Notes: generated by a model not told the origin, from the letters alone. DNA of 64,000 nt from Alsobacter soli (GCF_003004785.1 NZ_PVZS01000013.1:1-64000); one strand, 5' to 3'. Counted from the first letter of the stretch, positions 46,544-56,113 are shown. Made by a program: numbers and translations.

Positions 46544-47518
46544 TCAGAGATCCTTGCGCGGATCGAAGGTCTGCACCTCCGCCCAGCGCTTCATGAGCGC
46601 CTCGAGCTCGGAGTCCTTCTCGGGGGGCAGAACGACCTCGACAGTGACCAGCAGGTCGCCCGCGCCTTCGGGAGCAGGCAGACCTTTGCCGCGCAGTCGG
46701 AGCGTGCGACCGCTGGACGAGTAGGCGGGAATGGAAACCTCAACGGCCCCCTCGAGGGTCGGGACACGCACCTTCGCGCCAAGCACGGCCTCGTCGAGAC
46801 GCAGCGGGAGGCGCAGGCGAAGGTCCTTGCCTTCGACGGCGAAGCGCCGGTCGGGCCGCACCCGAACCGTAAGAAGGAAGTCGCCGGCCGCGCCGCCCCA
46901 GGGGCTCGCCTGGCCCTGGCCCTTCAGGCGGATGACCTTTCCATCCGTGACGCCGGCCGGGACCGTGACCTCGACGTCCTTGCCGGATGGCAGGGTTACG
47001 CGCGCCTTCGTTCCCTTGGCGGCGTCGGCCAGTGACACGGTCACCTCGCCAGCCACATCCTCGCCCGCGGGGCGCTTGGCCTGACGCGTGGTGCGCTGGC
47101 CCCCACCCGAGAACAGGTCGGCGAAGATATCGCCCGGGTCGAAGCCGCCCGGCCCCGTGCGGGCGCGGAACCCACCGCCGCCCGGCTCGAATCCGAAGTT
47201 GAAGCCCTCGAAACCCGCCCCTCGCCCAGCGCCGAAGCCGGCCCCTGCCCCTGGGCCGCCGCCATGGGCGAAGCCCTCAAAGCCGGTGAAGCGGGGCTTG
47301 CCCTCGGCGTCGATCTCGCCGCGGTCGAACTGCTTGCGCTTGGCGTCATCGCCCAGGATCTCGTAGGCGTTGGTGAGCTCGGAGAATTTCTCGCGAGCCT
47401 TAGGGTCGTCAGGGTTGCGGTCCGGATGCAAGGCCTTGGCGAGCTTGCGGTAAGCCTTCTTGATGTCCGCCTCCTGCGCGGAGCGCGGCACGCCCAGGAC
47501 ATCATAGGGATCGCGCAT
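46544..47518 (-). CDS. DnaJ-class cochaperone, CbpA-like
   Basis: Stimulates DnaK and presents substrates. 324 residues. J domain 1-70 with HPD at 31-33 in [20 protein letters not shown]; a Gly/Phe-rich linker (about 78-145); then two DnaJ C-terminal beta domains ([60 protein letters not shown]). There is no CxxCxGxG zinc region, so this is a type-II protein like CbpA rather than DnaJ proper. A GGAG lies upstream of the start. Confidence 0.92.
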   Translation of the reverse strand: MRDPYDVLGVPRSAQEADIKKAYRKLAKALHPDRNPDDPKAREKFSELTNAYEILGDDAKRKQFDRGEIDAEGKPRFTGFEGFAHGGGPGAGAGFGAGRGAGFEGFNFGFEPGGGGFRARTGPGGFDPGDIFADLFSGGGQRTTRQAKRPAGEDVAGEVTVSLADAAKGTKARVTLPSGKDVEVTVPAGVTDGKVIRLKGQGQASPWGGAAGDFLLTVRVRPDRRFAVEGKDLRLRLPLRLDEAVLGAKVRVPTLEGAVEVSIPAYSSSGRTLRLRGKGLPAPEGAGDLLVTVEVVLPPEKDSELEALMKRWAEVQTFDPRKDL

Positions 47519-47679
47519 CGTTCATCGTCTCCTGCGGGTGAATTGAAGCGCGGCCGCGCTTCTTCCCGGACCAAACGGGTCCGCGCGCCGTGGGCGCGCA
47601 AAACCGCTCGGCTCTAATCGTCACGCCTGATGTGGGGAGACTGTTGCCGATTCGCAACGGAGGTCCCGCCCGGCCTCCA

Positions 47680-48144
47680 TCATATCGCTTCGGCGAACGG
47701 CTTCACCTTCTGCACGGTCCAGTCGCCCGCCCCGACCCGGCACGCGGCGCCGACCAGTTTCTCGTCGCGCCCTTGCACCCTCACCGTCGCCGTGAAGGAG
47801 CGGCAAACCTGGTCATTACGCAGGTATGCGGGCCCGTTGGGCGCGAAAGCGCCGGAGGAGCCCGTGTCGGCGTTCTTCCACGAGGCGCTGGGCCCCTTGT
47901 GCAACGGGTCGAGGGACAACGCCAGGGCCGGGCTCGCGACCTTCCAGTCCACGTCGTCGATGGCGGGAGCGAGAGGGGAGTTGGCCGGCGGCGGAAGGGA
48001 GCCGGTCACGTCGGGATCAACGACGCTCATGCCGGGCAGGACCATGGAGCAGCCGCACAGACCCGCGGACAGCATCGCGGCAGCCCCCGCCCGCGCCCAT
48101 TTGCGCGACCAGCGAGAGCTTTGTGGAAGGCTGAGATGTCCCAT
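47680..48144 (-). CDS. Lipoprotein, RT0821/Lpp0805-like surface protein
   Basis: 154 residues from ATG 48144; a TTG at 48174 would add 10. A long basic N-terminus and hydrophobic stretch end in the lipobox LCGC, so it is a predicted outer-membrane lipoprotein. The C-terminal domain (SASWKNADTGSSGAF, DQVCRSFTATVRVQGRDEKL, VGAACRVGAGDWTV) has the Trp, Cys and Gly pattern of the RT0821/17-kDa-antigen-like family. Divergent from pdxH, a linkage I recall as frequent in this order. Confidence 0.8.
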   Translation of the reverse strand: MGHLSLPQSSRWSRKWARAGAAAMLSAGLCGCSMVLPGMSVVDPDVTGSLPPPANSPLAPAIDDVDWKVASPALALSLDPLHKGPSASWKNADTGSSGAFAPNGPAYLRNDQVCRSFTATVRVQGRDEKLVGAACRVGAGDWTVQKVKPFAEAI

Positions 48145-48229
48145 ATAAGTCGTCTGGCCGGCTCGGCGGGACAATGGCGATCCTCGTCAACTCTCTACAC
48201 TCGCGCCCATTGAATGATCGGAAACGTTA

Positions 48230-48832
48230 ATGGCTGGTGACTTCACCGGGTCGGACGACCCCTTCACGCTCTTCGCCGAGTGGTTCGAGGAGGCCAAGGC
48301 TTCGGAGCCGAATGACCCGAACGCCATGGCGCTCGCCACGGTTGATGAGAGCGGCCTCCCTGACGTCAGGATGGTGCTTCTGAAGGGCCAGGACGCGCGC
48401 GGGTTCGTGTTCTACACCAACACGGAAAGCGCCAAGGGCGTGGAGCTCGCGGCCAATCCGAAGGCCGCCCTCGTGTTCCACTGGAAAAGCCTGCGCCGGC
48501 AGGTGCGCGTGCGCGGGCCGGTCGAGCGCGTCACGGACGCGGAGGCGGACGCCTACTTCCAGAGCCGGCCCCGGGACAGCCGCATCGGCGCGTGGGCGAG
48601 CCAGCAGTCGCGTTCCCTGGAGAGCCGCTTCGCGCTGGAAAAGGCGGTGGCGCTCTACGCCGCGAAGTACGCAATTGGCGAGGTGCCGCGGCCGGCCCAC
48701 TGGACCGGGTTCCGAATCCGCCCAGTGCAGATGGAGTTCTGGCAGGACAAACCGTTCCGTCTGCACGACCGTATCGTCTTCCGCCGCCCTCAACCTGAGG
48801 GCGACTGGAGCCGCGATCGGCTGTATCCTTGA
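48230..48832 (+). CDS. pdxH: Pyridoxine/pyridoxamine 5'-phosphate oxidase
   Basis: FMN-dependent oxidase giving pyridoxal 5'-phosphate. 200 residues, of normal length. Motifs: [68 protein letters not shown] and the C-terminal signature WRDRLYP-like [29 protein letters not shown] binds the flavin and substrate. Confidence 0.95.
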   Translation: MAGDFTGSDDPFTLFAEWFEEAKASEPNDPNAMALATVDESGLPDVRMVLLKGQDARGFVFYTNTESAKGVELAANPKAALVFHWKSLRRQVRVRGPVERVTDAEADAYFQSRPRDSRIGAWASQQSRSLESRFALEKAVALYAAKYAIGEVPRPAHWTGFRIRPVQMEFWQDKPFRLHDRIVFRRPQPEGDWSRDRLYP

Positions 48833-48907
48833 CCTGAATCCCCCGTTCGCACGCTTTGACTCCAGGGCGGCCGCCAGCGCAGCCGCCCAGCCCTGACAGG
48901 ACCATCG

Positions 48908-49663
48908 ATGCCCAACACCCTGAAGGAAAACGGCCCGAGGAAGACCATGCTGCTGACCGGCGCCAGCCGGGGCATCGGCCACGCCACGGTGAAGCGCTTC
49001 TCCGCGGCGGGGTGGCGCGTGATCACCTGCTCGCGGCAGCCGTTCCCGGAGAACTGCCCCTGGGAGATGGGCCCCGAGGACCACCTGCAGATCGATCTCG
49101 CGGACCCGGACAACACGGCCGAGGCGATCGAGGAGGTGAAGCGGCGGCTTGAGGACGGACGGCTGGACGCGCTGGTCAACAACGCGGCGATCTCGCCCAA
49201 AGGCCCCGGCGGTTCGCGGCTGGGCACGATCGAGACAGCGCTCCAAGACTGGAAGACGGTGTTCCAGGTCAACTTCTTCGCGCCCGTCATGCTTGCCCGC
49301 GGGCTCATGGGAGAGTTGAAGCGCGCCAAGGGTTCGGTGGTGAACGTCACCTCCATCGCGGGGTCGCGGGTGCATCCCTTCGCCGGCGCAGCCTACGCGA
49401 CGTCCAAGGCAGCCCTCGCGGCTCTGACGCGCGAGATGGCGTCCGACTTCGGGCCGCACGAGATCCGCGTGAACGCGATCTCGCCCGGCGAGATCGACAC
49501 GGCGATCCTGTCGCCAGGCACCGAAAAGATCGTCGCCCAGATCCCGCTGCGTCGGCTCGGGACTCCCGAGGAGGTGGCCAAGGCCATCTACTTCCTGTGC
49601 ACCGACCAGTCGAGCTACGTCCACGGGGCCGAGATCCACATCAATGGCGGCCAGCACGTCTGA
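48908..49663 (+). CDS. Short-chain dehydrogenase/reductase
   Basis: 251 residues, classical SDR. TGASRGIGHATVKRFSAAGW binds the cofactor, NNAAISPKGPG is the structural NNAG segment, and the catalytic Ser (NVTSIAGSRVHPF) and Tyr-Lys (AYATSKAALAAL) are intact. It ends YVHGAEIHINGGQHV. The substrate is unknown. Its last 20 bases overlap the NUDIX gene, so expression is coupled. Confidence 0.9.
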   Translation: MPNTLKENGPRKTMLLTGASRGIGHATVKRFSAAGWRVITCSRQPFPENCPWEMGPEDHLQIDLADPDNTAEAIEEVKRRLEDGRLDALVNNAAISPKGPGGSRLGTIETALQDWKTVFQVNFFAPVMLARGLMGELKRAKGSVVNVTSIAGSRVHPFAGAAYATSKAALAALTREMASDFGPHEIRVNAISPGEIDTAILSPGTEKIVAQIPLRRLGTPEEVAKAIYFLCTDQSSYVHGAEIHINGGQHV

Positions 49664-50111
49664 CGCAGCCGTGTCCGATCCGCGGCTCTACCCGACCCGT
49701 CCGTTCCTGGCGGCGAGCATCGCCGTGTTCCGGAAAGGCAAGGTGCTCCTCGCCACGCGCACGAAGCCGCCTGCCCAGGCGCTCTTCTCCCTGCCAGGCG
49801 GCCTCGTCGAGCCGGGAGAGACCCTTGCGGAAGCGGCTCAGCGTGAACTCTACGAGGAGGTCGGGGTTGTCGCGGAAGTCGTCGGCTTCGTCCGGCACAC
49901 GGAAGTCATCGAGCGGGACGAGGAACAGCGGGTGCTACGGCATTTCGTGATCGCAACTTTTGCGGCGCGATGGGTCTCGGGCGAGCCGGTCCCTGGGCCC
50001 GAGGCAGGAGAAGTCCTGTTCGCCGACCCCACCGCGCTCGGCGCGTTGCGCACGACGAGGGGGCTGGCCTCCGTCGTGGCGGAGGCCGCCGCGCTGGTGA
50101 GGTCGGCATGA
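49644..50111 (+). CDS. NUDIX hydrolase
   Basis: 155 residues from ATG 49644; GTG 49671 is an alternative that would remove the overlap with the SDR gene. The NUDIX box is complete: GGLVEPGETLAEAAQRELYE followed by EVGV. The family hydrolyses nucleoside diphosphates linked to another moiety. It overlaps the SDR gene and the TIGR02301 gene at either end, forming a tight three-gene unit. Confidence 0.9.
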   Translation: MAASTSDAAVSDPRLYPTRPFLAASIAVFRKGKVLLATRTKPPAQALFSLPGGLVEPGETLAEAAQRELYEEVGVVAEVVGFVRHTEVIERDEEQRVLRHFVIATFAARWVSGEPVPGPEAGEVLFADPTALGALRTTRGLASVVAEAAALVRSA

Positions 50112-50713
50112 CCAAATCGTCACTGCTCCGCGCCGCTTTGTGCGCCTCCGCCCTGGTGAGCGCCCTGGATGGCGCTCACGCGCAATTCTATTGGCCCTGG
50201 GAAACCCCGCCCCGCCCGGCGCCGCAGATCATCATCCAGCGGCCGCAGCGCCATTACGCGCCGCCGGCCGCCGTTCAAGCTCCGCGCCGTCATGTTCGTC
50301 CCGGCGCCCACAAGGTCGATCGTTCTCCACGGCCGCAGAAGCCCGCCGAAGCAAAGCCGGCCGAGCCCAAGCCGACGGAGGAAGCGGCGCAGCCCCCGCC
50401 GGAGGAGCCGCCGCCGCCCTACGAGCCGCAGATGCTGCGGCTTTCCGAGCTGTTGGGCGCCCTCGCCTTCCTGCAGCCGCTCTGCGGCGGGGAGCCGGAG
50501 GCGCAATGGCGCGAGCGCATGAACGCGATGATCAACGCCGAGCAGCCCACGCCGCAACGTCGCGAGCGCCTCGCCGGGGCGTACAACAAGGGCTTCCGGG
50601 AGTACGCCGCAACGTACCGGCGCTGCACTCCGGCGGCCGAGGTGATCATCAGCCGCAGCCTGAACGAGGGTGGCCGGCTGACCCGCGACCTCACCAACCG
50701 CTTCGGGGGCTAA
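50108..50713 (+). CDS. TIGR02301 family exported protein of unknown function
   Basis: 201 residues from ATG 50108, overlapping the NUDIX stop by four bases. Signal peptide MTKSSLLRAALCASALVSAL ends at about GAHA, residue 25. A Pro/Ala/Lys-rich linker (about 30-110) is followed by the conserved block LSELLGALAFLQPLCGGEPE, AQWRERMNAMINAEQPTPQR, GFREYAATYRRCTPAAEVII. The two Cys (PLCGG and RRCTP) are conserved in the family and may form a periplasmic disulfide. Restricted, as far as I know, to alphaproteobacteria. Confidence 0.85.
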   Translation: MTKSSLLRAALCASALVSALDGAHAQFYWPWETPPRPAPQIIIQRPQRHYAPPAAVQAPRRHVRPGAHKVDRSPRPQKPAEAKPAEPKPTEEAAQPPPEEPPPPYEPQMLRLSELLGALAFLQPLCGGEPEAQWRERMNAMINAEQPTPQRRERLAGAYNKGFREYAATYRRCTPAAEVIISRSLNEGGRLTRDLTNRFGG

Positions 50714-50807
50714 GCCAGGCCGGCCGCCATGCATGGCTGAGCGGCGCCTGGGCCGTTGCCAGCTGTGACGTCATCAGGTTGCATGTTCTCCGTCAGGGAG
50801 GACACCA

Positions 50808-52214
50808 ATGGCTCAAATCGCCGATCTCACCGCGGTCGAATTGCTTCAGCACTACCGGCGCAAGGCGCTCTCCCCCGTGGAAGTCGCGCGGGACGCGCTC
50901 GCCCGCAAGGCGCTGCACGAGCCGGCGATCAACGTCTTCTGCGGTGGCGCGGAGGAAGACGCCCTCGTGATGGCGCGCGCCTCGGAGGCGCGATGGTCGA
51001 AGGGCGAGCCCTGTGGCCCCTTGGACGGCGTGCCAGCCACCATCAAGGACAACATCGCCGTCAAGGGCTGGACAAATTTCAAGGGATCGGCAGTCACCTC
51101 CAAAGCGCCGGCCGACGAGGACGCGCCGGCCGTCGCGCGGATGCGGGAAGCCGGCGCCGTGTTTCTCGGGAAGACCTGCATGCCGGAATTCGGCTGGAAA
51201 GGGCTTGGCGACTCGCCGCTGACCGGGATCACGCGCAACCCCTGGAAGCTCGACCGGACACCCGGCGGTTCCTCCTCGGGCGGGGCGGGCTGCGCAGCGC
51301 TCAACATCGGATGCATCCACCTCGGCACGGATGGCGCGGGGTCGATCCGCATCCCGGGCGCATTCACGGGCGTTTTCGGCATCAAGGCCAGCTACGGACG
51401 CGTCCCCGCGCACCCGATCTCCGTCATGGGTTTCCTGGCTCATGTCGGGCCGCTCACCCGGACGGTGGAGGACGCGGCGCTGGCCCTGTCGGTCATTGCG
51501 CAGCCCGACCACCGCGACATGACCGCGATGACGACGCCTCCACCAGACTACCGGATCGGGCTCGCGGACGGGGTCCGCGGGCTCCGGATCGCGTGGTCGC
51601 CCCGGCTGGGCTATGTCAAAACCGTGGACTCCGACGTGGCTCGCCTGACCGAGAACGCCGCACGGCGCTTCGCTGAGTTGGGCGCCACCGTGGAGGAAGC
51701 GGACCCTGGCTTCACGGATCCCCTCGAGACGCTTGTTACGCTGTGGTCCGCCGGAGCCGCGCTGGCGCTGGCGCCTTTCGGAGCGGAGGAACGGGCCCGC
51801 ATGGACCCGGGGCTCGTCGCCGTCGCAGAGCATGGCGCCAAGGTCGGCGGCCCGGCCTATGCCGACGCGTTTTTGTACCAACGCAACGCGCTCGCGACCC
51901 GCATGGCGGAGTTCCACACCCGCTACGACCTGCTGCTCACGCCGACGCTGGCTACCACCGCCTTCGAGGCCGGGCGACTGACGCCCGCGGATGGACGTTT
52001 CGGAGACGACTGGATCGCCTGGACGCCGTTCTCCTACCCCTTCAACATCACGCAGCAGCCGGCCGCGACCGTGCCGTGCGGGCTTTCGGACGAAGGCCTG
52101 CCCGTCGGGCTTCAGATCGTGGGTCCCTATGGTGCCGATGCGCTCGTACTCCGAGCGGCGCGCGCCTTCGAATCAGCATTCGGCTGGGAGACCATCAGCG
52201 CGCCGCGGCCATAG
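50808..52214 (+). CDS. Amidase (amidase-signature family)
   Basis: 468 residues. The Ser-cisSer-Lys triad is present: Lys in VPATIKDNIAVKG, cis-Ser in TPGGSSSGGAGCAA, and the nucleophile Ser in GTDGAGSIRIPGAFTG. The rest (GFLAHVGPLTRTVEDAALAL, TPFSYPFNITQQPAATVPCG) is typical. Substrates in this family range from simple amides to Gln-tRNA; the gene stands alone, with no gatB/C beside it, so a catabolic amidase is more likely. GGGAGG lies upstream of the start. Confidence 0.9.
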   Translation: MAQIADLTAVELLQHYRRKALSPVEVARDALARKALHEPAINVFCGGAEEDALVMARASEARWSKGEPCGPLDGVPATIKDNIAVKGWTNFKGSAVTSKAPADEDAPAVARMREAGAVFLGKTCMPEFGWKGLGDSPLTGITRNPWKLDRTPGGSSSGGAGCAALNIGCIHLGTDGAGSIRIPGAFTGVFGIKASYGRVPAHPISVMGFLAHVGPLTRTVEDAALALSVIAQPDHRDMTAMTTPPPDYRIGLADGVRGLRIAWSPRLGYVKTVDSDVARLTENAARRFAELGATVEEADPGFTDPLETLVTLWSAGAALALAPFGAEERARMDPGLVAVAEHGAKVGGPAYADAFLYQRNALATRMAEFHTRYDLLLTPTLATTAFEAGRLTPADGRFGDDWIAWTPFSYPFNITQQPAATVPCGLSDEGLPVGLQIVGPYGADALVLRAARAFESAFGWETISAPRP

Positions 52215-52342
52215 GCGGAGCGGTCCACTCTGAGGCCATGCGGCACGCCCGCGGGGCGGCCACCGAAGAACTCTCACGCCCCCTGCGTGAAACCGGCGTC
52301 CTGACCAGCACGTTGTTCCGAAGGGGGCTGTGGGAGAACGGC

Positions 52343-52624
52343 ATGAGCACCACCGTCAAGACCATCGCCGCCTGCGCGGCGCTTCTGATCGGCTCCGCAG
52401 GCTTGGCCGCAGCGCAGACAAGCCCTGGAGCCTCGGCCAATGCGCCAGGACAGGAAATGCAGACCAAGGGATCCGTCAAGGGATCGCCCGGCGCCTCCGG
52501 TTATGCTCCGGGCCACGAGAAGCGGACGAAACACTCGGCCAAGAGTTCAACCGGCGCGTCGAGCTTCGCGCCCGGACACGAAACGGGCTCGGTGAAGACC
52601 ACGACAAAGAAGACGACCCACTGA
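52343..52624 (+). CDS. Small exported protein with three GASxxAPGxE repeats
   Basis: 93 residues from ATG 52343, with GGGAG upstream. The signal peptide (KTIAACAALLIGSAGLAAAQ) ends near residue 25. The mature 68 residues contain three copies of a motif, GASANAPGQE, GASGYAPGHE and GASSFAPGHE, spaced about 23 residues apart and separated by Lys/Ser/Thr-rich linkers. Probably disordered and periplasmic. No function is known. A terminator hairpin follows. Confidence 0.75.
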   Translation: MSTTVKTIAACAALLIGSAGLAAAQTSPGASANAPGQEMQTKGSVKGSPGASGYAPGHEKRTKHSAKSSTGASSFAPGHETGSVKTTTKKTTH

Positions 52625-52631
52625 CGACGAC

Positions 52632-52656
52632 CTGGCCGGGCCAAGCGCCCGGCCAG
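52632..52656. terminator. Terminator-like hairpin after the repeat-protein gene
   Basis: Nine-base arms CTGGCCGGG and CCCGGCCAG with a seven-base loop, followed by CTTGCATTTTG. It separates the small exported protein from the convergent peptide-transporter operon. Confidence 0.75.
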
Positions 52657-52681
52657 CTTGCATTTTGCTCCCCTGCTGCGT

Positions 52682-54295
52682 TCAGCTCGCTAAGTCAGGC
52701 TGGGGGCTGACCGCCCTGTCCAGTCGCAAAGCCGCGGTAACCAATTCCCTGGTGTAGGGGTGCTGCGGCGCCTGGAGCACCTGGGCCGTCTCTCCTCCCT
52801 CGACGATTTGGCCGTCGCGCATGACCAGCACGCGATCCGTGATGGCGCGAACGACGCCGAGGTCGTGCGAGATGAAGAGGTAACTCAAGCCAAGGCGCGC
52901 CTGGAGATCGGCCAGAAGCGCCAAGACTTGGGCCCGGATGGACACGTCGAGCGCCGAGACCGGCTCATCCAGCACGATGAGGTCCGGGCGGGTGATCAGC
53001 GCGCGGGCGATGGCCAGTCGCTGACGCTGGCCACCGGAGAATTCGTGCGGGTATTTCGATGCGTCGCTGGCCGCGAGGCCCACCTCTTCGAGAGCCGCAG
53101 CCACGCGGCGTCGAGCCTCAGGCTGTGTCAAATCCGGGAGCAGGCGCAGGGGCTCGGCGATGATCCGGCCGGCCTTGTGACGCGGATCAAAGGAGCCGTA
53201 CGGGTCCTGGAACACCATCTGCACGCGCCGCCTGAAGGCCAGGAGTTCCGCCCCGGAGAGGTTGGCGGCGCCCCGCCCGTCGAATCGGATCGTCCCGCCC
53301 TGCAACGGTTCAAGCGCCAGGATCGCGCGAGCAGTCGTGGACTTGCCGCAGCCTGACTCTCCGACAAGTCCGAGGCATTCTCCTCGTCGGATCGCGAAAC
53401 TCACGCCGTCCACGGCGCGTCGGCGCGGCGCAGGGCGGAAGGGATTGCGCCGCGGGAGGGCGTACTCCCGCACCAGTCCTTCGACTTCCAGCAACGTCAC
53501 GGCCTTTAGGTCCGGCGCGCGGCGCGGGGGAGCGTATCGGGAACTGTCCAGCAAGGCCCTCGCATAGGGATGGCGAGCGCCGGTCCGGAACTCGGCCGCC
53601 CTGCCCTGCTCCAGCACCTGCCCACCTCTCATGACGGCGACATGGTCCGCCATGGCGTTCACGACGGCGAGGTCATGGGTGATCAACACCAGCCCGGCGC
53701 CGGTCTCTGCAACCAATCGCCTGAGGAGGCGCAGGATCTGAGCCTGGGTTGTGACGTCCAGCGCCGTGGTGGGCTCATCGGCGATGATCAGCTTCGGCTC
53801 CAGGGCGACGGCCATCGCCACCACGACCCGCTGACGCTGGCCGCCGCTCAGTTCGTGCGGATATCGGGAGAGCGGAATGGACTCAGGCGGAAGGCCAACC
53901 CTGGCCAGCACGCCGGCGGCGCGATTCAGGGCCTCTCGCTGACTGAGGCCAAGGTGCAAGCGAAAACCCTCGGCGACTTGGCGCCCAATCGTCTGAAGGG
54001 GGTTCAACGCCGTCATAGGCTCCTGGAAGATCATGCCGATCTCCCGCCCGCGTATCGCGCACATCTGCCTTTCGGGCAGGGCCGCCAGGTCGCGCCCGCC
54101 AAAGAGGATCCGCCCCTGGGCCCGCGCGCCGCGTGGAGTCAGGCGCATGATGCTGAGCGCCGTCAGGGACTTGCCCGAGCCGGACTCCCCGACCAGGCCC
54201 AGCACCTGGCCGGGCTCGACGGACAGGCAGACCCGGTCCAGCAGCGGAATATTGTTGATGGCGAGGCTGAGGCCCTCGACGTCGAGCAGCGCCAC
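52682..54295 (-). CDS. Dipeptide/oligopeptide-type ABC transporter, fused DppD-DppF ATPase
   Basis: 537 residues from GTG 54295, which starts two bases after the permease stop. Two nucleotide-binding domains: the first with Walker A GESGSGKS, signature LSGGQRQRVVVAMA and LIIADEPTTALDVT; the second (from about 265) with GESGCGKSTTA, FSGGQRQRLAIARAL and LIVLDEPVSALDVS. The PE-type oligopeptide linker CARRHPYT appears as ARHPYARALL and QHPYTRELV. Last gene of the binding protein-permease-permease-ATPase unit. Confidence 0.92.
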   Translation of the reverse strand: MALLDVEGLSLAINNIPLLDRVCLSVEPGQVLGLVGESGSGKSLTALSIMRLTPRGARAQGRILFGGRDLAALPERQMCAIRGREIGMIFQEPMTALNPLQTIGRQVAEGFRLHLGLSQREALNRAAGVLARVGLPPESIPLSRYPHELSGGQRQRVVVAMAVALEPKLIIADEPTTALDVTTQAQILRLLRRLVAETGAGLVLITHDLAVVNAMADHVAVMRGGQVLEQGRAAEFRTGARHPYARALLDSSRYAPPRRAPDLKAVTLLEVEGLVREYALPRRNPFRPAPRRRAVDGVSFAIRRGECLGLVGESGCGKSTTARAILALEPLQGGTIRFDGRGAANLSGAELLAFRRRVQMVFQDPYGSFDPRHKAGRIIAEPLRLLPDLTQPEARRRVAAALEEVGLAASDASKYPHEFSGGQRQRLAIARALITRPDLIVLDEPVSALDVSIRAQVLALLADLQARLGLSYLFISHDLGVVRAITDRVLVMRDGQIVEGGETAQVLQAPQHPYTRELVTAALRLDRAVSPQPDLAS

Positions 54296-54296
54296 G

Positions 54297-55169
54297 TCAT
54301 CGCTCCCGAGCCAGGCGAGGGTCGAGAACATCCCGCAGGCCATCGCCCAGCAGGTTCAGGCCAAGCACTGTGAAGATGATCGCGAAGCCGGGCAGGAGCG
54401 CGAGACGGGGCGCGAGCGCCATGAAGGTTTGCGCCTCGTTCAGCATGCGGCCCCAGCTCGGCGCTGGCGGCTGGATCCCAAGCCCCACATAGGAGAGCGC
54501 CGCCTCCGCCAGAACGCCTAGGGAGAGCTGGATCGTAGCCTGCACGATCACGAGGCTCACCATGTTGGGGAGGATATGCTCGAGCGTGATGCGGCTTGGC
54601 CCCTTGCCGGCGACGCGCGCGGCGAGCACAAAATCCCGGGTCCACAAGGGCAAGGCGGCGCCATAGGCCACGCGGGCGAACACCGGGACGTTGAACACGC
54701 CGATCGCGACCGCCGCGTTGATCCAGCCGGGGCCGAACACTTCCCGCAGCATGATGGCGACCAGCAGCGCCGGAAAGGCGAAGACGAAGTCGCTCGCCCG
54801 CATGATGGCGTGATCGGCGAAGCCGCGCGTCTGCGCGGCGAGAAGCCCCAGCGGGACGCCCAGGCCGGCGCCGAGCCCTACGGCCAGAATCGACACGGCC
54901 ATGGAGGCGACCGCCCCGCGCATGATCATGGACAGCACATCACGGCCGAACTGATCCGTCCCGAGCCAGTGCTGAGGCGAAGCCCCCTGCAGCTTCGATG
55001 GAATGTCGATGGCAGTAGGGTCCCAGGGAGTCCACACGAGCGAGAGCGCCGCCATGAAGGCGATCATGATGGTGATGGCGGCCCCGGCCAGGAAGCTCGG
55101 ATGGCGGAATGCTCGGCTTGCCCAGCAATCGCCAGGCGAAATCGAGAGCGGTTCGGAGCCAGCGCTCAA
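54297..55169 (-). CDS. Dipeptide-type ABC transporter permease (DppC-like)
   Basis: 290 residues from a TTG start that overlaps the upstream permease stop by four bases (TTGA). An N-terminal helix, HWLGTDQFGRDVLSMIMRGA and the ATPase-contacting EAA motif region AARVAGKGPSRITLEHILPN are typical of DppC/OppC. ALSYVGLGIQPPAPSWGRML is a family hallmark. About six membrane segments. Confidence 0.9.
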   Translation of the reverse strand: MSAGSEPLSISPGDCWASRAFRHPSFLAGAAITIMIAFMAALSLVWTPWDPTAIDIPSKLQGASPQHWLGTDQFGRDVLSMIMRGAVASMAVSILAVGLGAGLGVPLGLLAAQTRGFADHAIMRASDFVFAFPALLVAIMLREVFGPGWINAAVAIGVFNVPVFARVAYGAALPLWTRDFVLAARVAGKGPSRITLEHILPNMVSLVIVQATIQLSLGVLAEAALSYVGLGIQPPAPSWGRMLNEAQTFMALAPRLALLPGFAIIFTVLGLNLLGDGLRDVLDPRLARER

Positions 55170-56113
55170 GCCCGTCTCCGAAGCCGCGGGTCCACCGCCG
55201 CATAGGTCAGGTCCACGATGAAATTCACGATGATCACGCTGGCGACGAGCAGCATGACCACACTCTTCACGACCGCGAGATCGCGTTGGTTGATGGCCTG
55301 GAAGACGAGGCGGCCCAGGCCGGGCAGGTAGAACACGTTCTCGATGATCACCGTGCCAGCCAGAAGGAATGAAAACTGGAGACCCATGATGGTGAGCACG
55401 GGGATGAGAGCGTTGCGCAAGGCATGCCTGCGCAGGGCCTGGCCTTCAGTGAGCCCCTTGGCGCGGGCCGTGCGGACATAGTCATCCGAGAGCGTGTCGA
55501 GCAGGGAGGACCGCATAACACGGGCGAGGATGGACGCCTGCGGCAGCGCCAGGGCCACCGCCGGCAGGATCAGCGCCCGGACGCCGCTCCATAAGCCGCC
55601 CGACCAGCCCGGGAAGCCGCCAGCGGGAAGCCACCGCAGAGTGATGGCGAACAGAAGGGCCAGCAACATCGCGAACCAGAAGTTCGGAACGGCGACGCCG
55701 ACCTGGGTGGCGCCCATGATCCCGAGGTCCACGACGCTGTTGCGCCGGGCCGCCGCCCAAGCGCCGAGCGGGATCGCGATCGCGGTCGTGAGCGCAAGCG
55801 CCATCAGGGCCAGGGGCAGGCTGACGGCGAGGCGGTCTCGGACAAGCTCGGTCACCGGAGTGGCGTAGGTGTAGCTCATGCCGAGGTCGCCGCGGACCAG
55901 TCCCGTCACCCATGCCAGGTATCGCTCGGGCGCAGGCTGGTTCAACCCGAGCTTCTCGCGCAGGGCGGCCAGCGTGTCCGGTCTCGCTTCCGTGCCGAGC
56001 ATCACCTGGGCGGGATCGCCCGGCAGCACTTCCATGACCACGAACACCACCGCAGACGCCACGGCCAGCGTGAGCGCGAGAGCGAGGAGACGGCGCAGGG
56101 CGAAAGTCAGCAT
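55166..56113 (-). CDS. Dipeptide-type ABC transporter permease (DppB-like)
   Basis: 315 residues. An N-terminal helix with VFVVMEVLPGDPAQVMLGTE, the GDLGMSYTYATPVTELVRDR segment and the EAA loop DYVRTARAKGLTEGQALRRH plus ALRNALIPVLT match DppB/OppB. VIIENVFYLPGLGRLVFQAI is conserved. About six membrane segments. Coupled to the dppC-like gene by overlap. Confidence 0.9.
   Translation of the reverse strand: MLTFALRRLLALALTLAVASAVVFVVMEVLPGDPAQVMLGTEARPDTLAALREKLGLNQPAPERYLAWVTGLVRGDLGMSYTYATPVTELVRDRLAVSLPLALMALALTTAIAIPLGAWAAARRNSVVDLGIMGATQVGVAVPNFWFAMLLALLFAITLRWLPAGGFPGWSGGLWSGVRALILPAVALALPQASILARVMRSSLLDTLSDDYVRTARAKGLTEGQALRRHALRNALIPVLTIMGLQFSFLLAGTVIIENVFYLPGLGRLVFQAINQRDLAVVKSVVMLLVASVIIVNFIVDLTYAAVDPRLRRRA

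Noticed and set aside
52420-52600. Repeats in this stretch as a CRISPR-like array
   Set aside because: The periodicity is at protein level (GASxxAPGxE) inside one open frame with a ribosome site; the DNA copies are not identical.
54296-54343. An upstream start for the DppDF fusion
   Set aside because: It would overlap the permease by 47 bases; GTG 54295 directly after the permease stop gives the usual beginning VALLDVEGLSLAIN.
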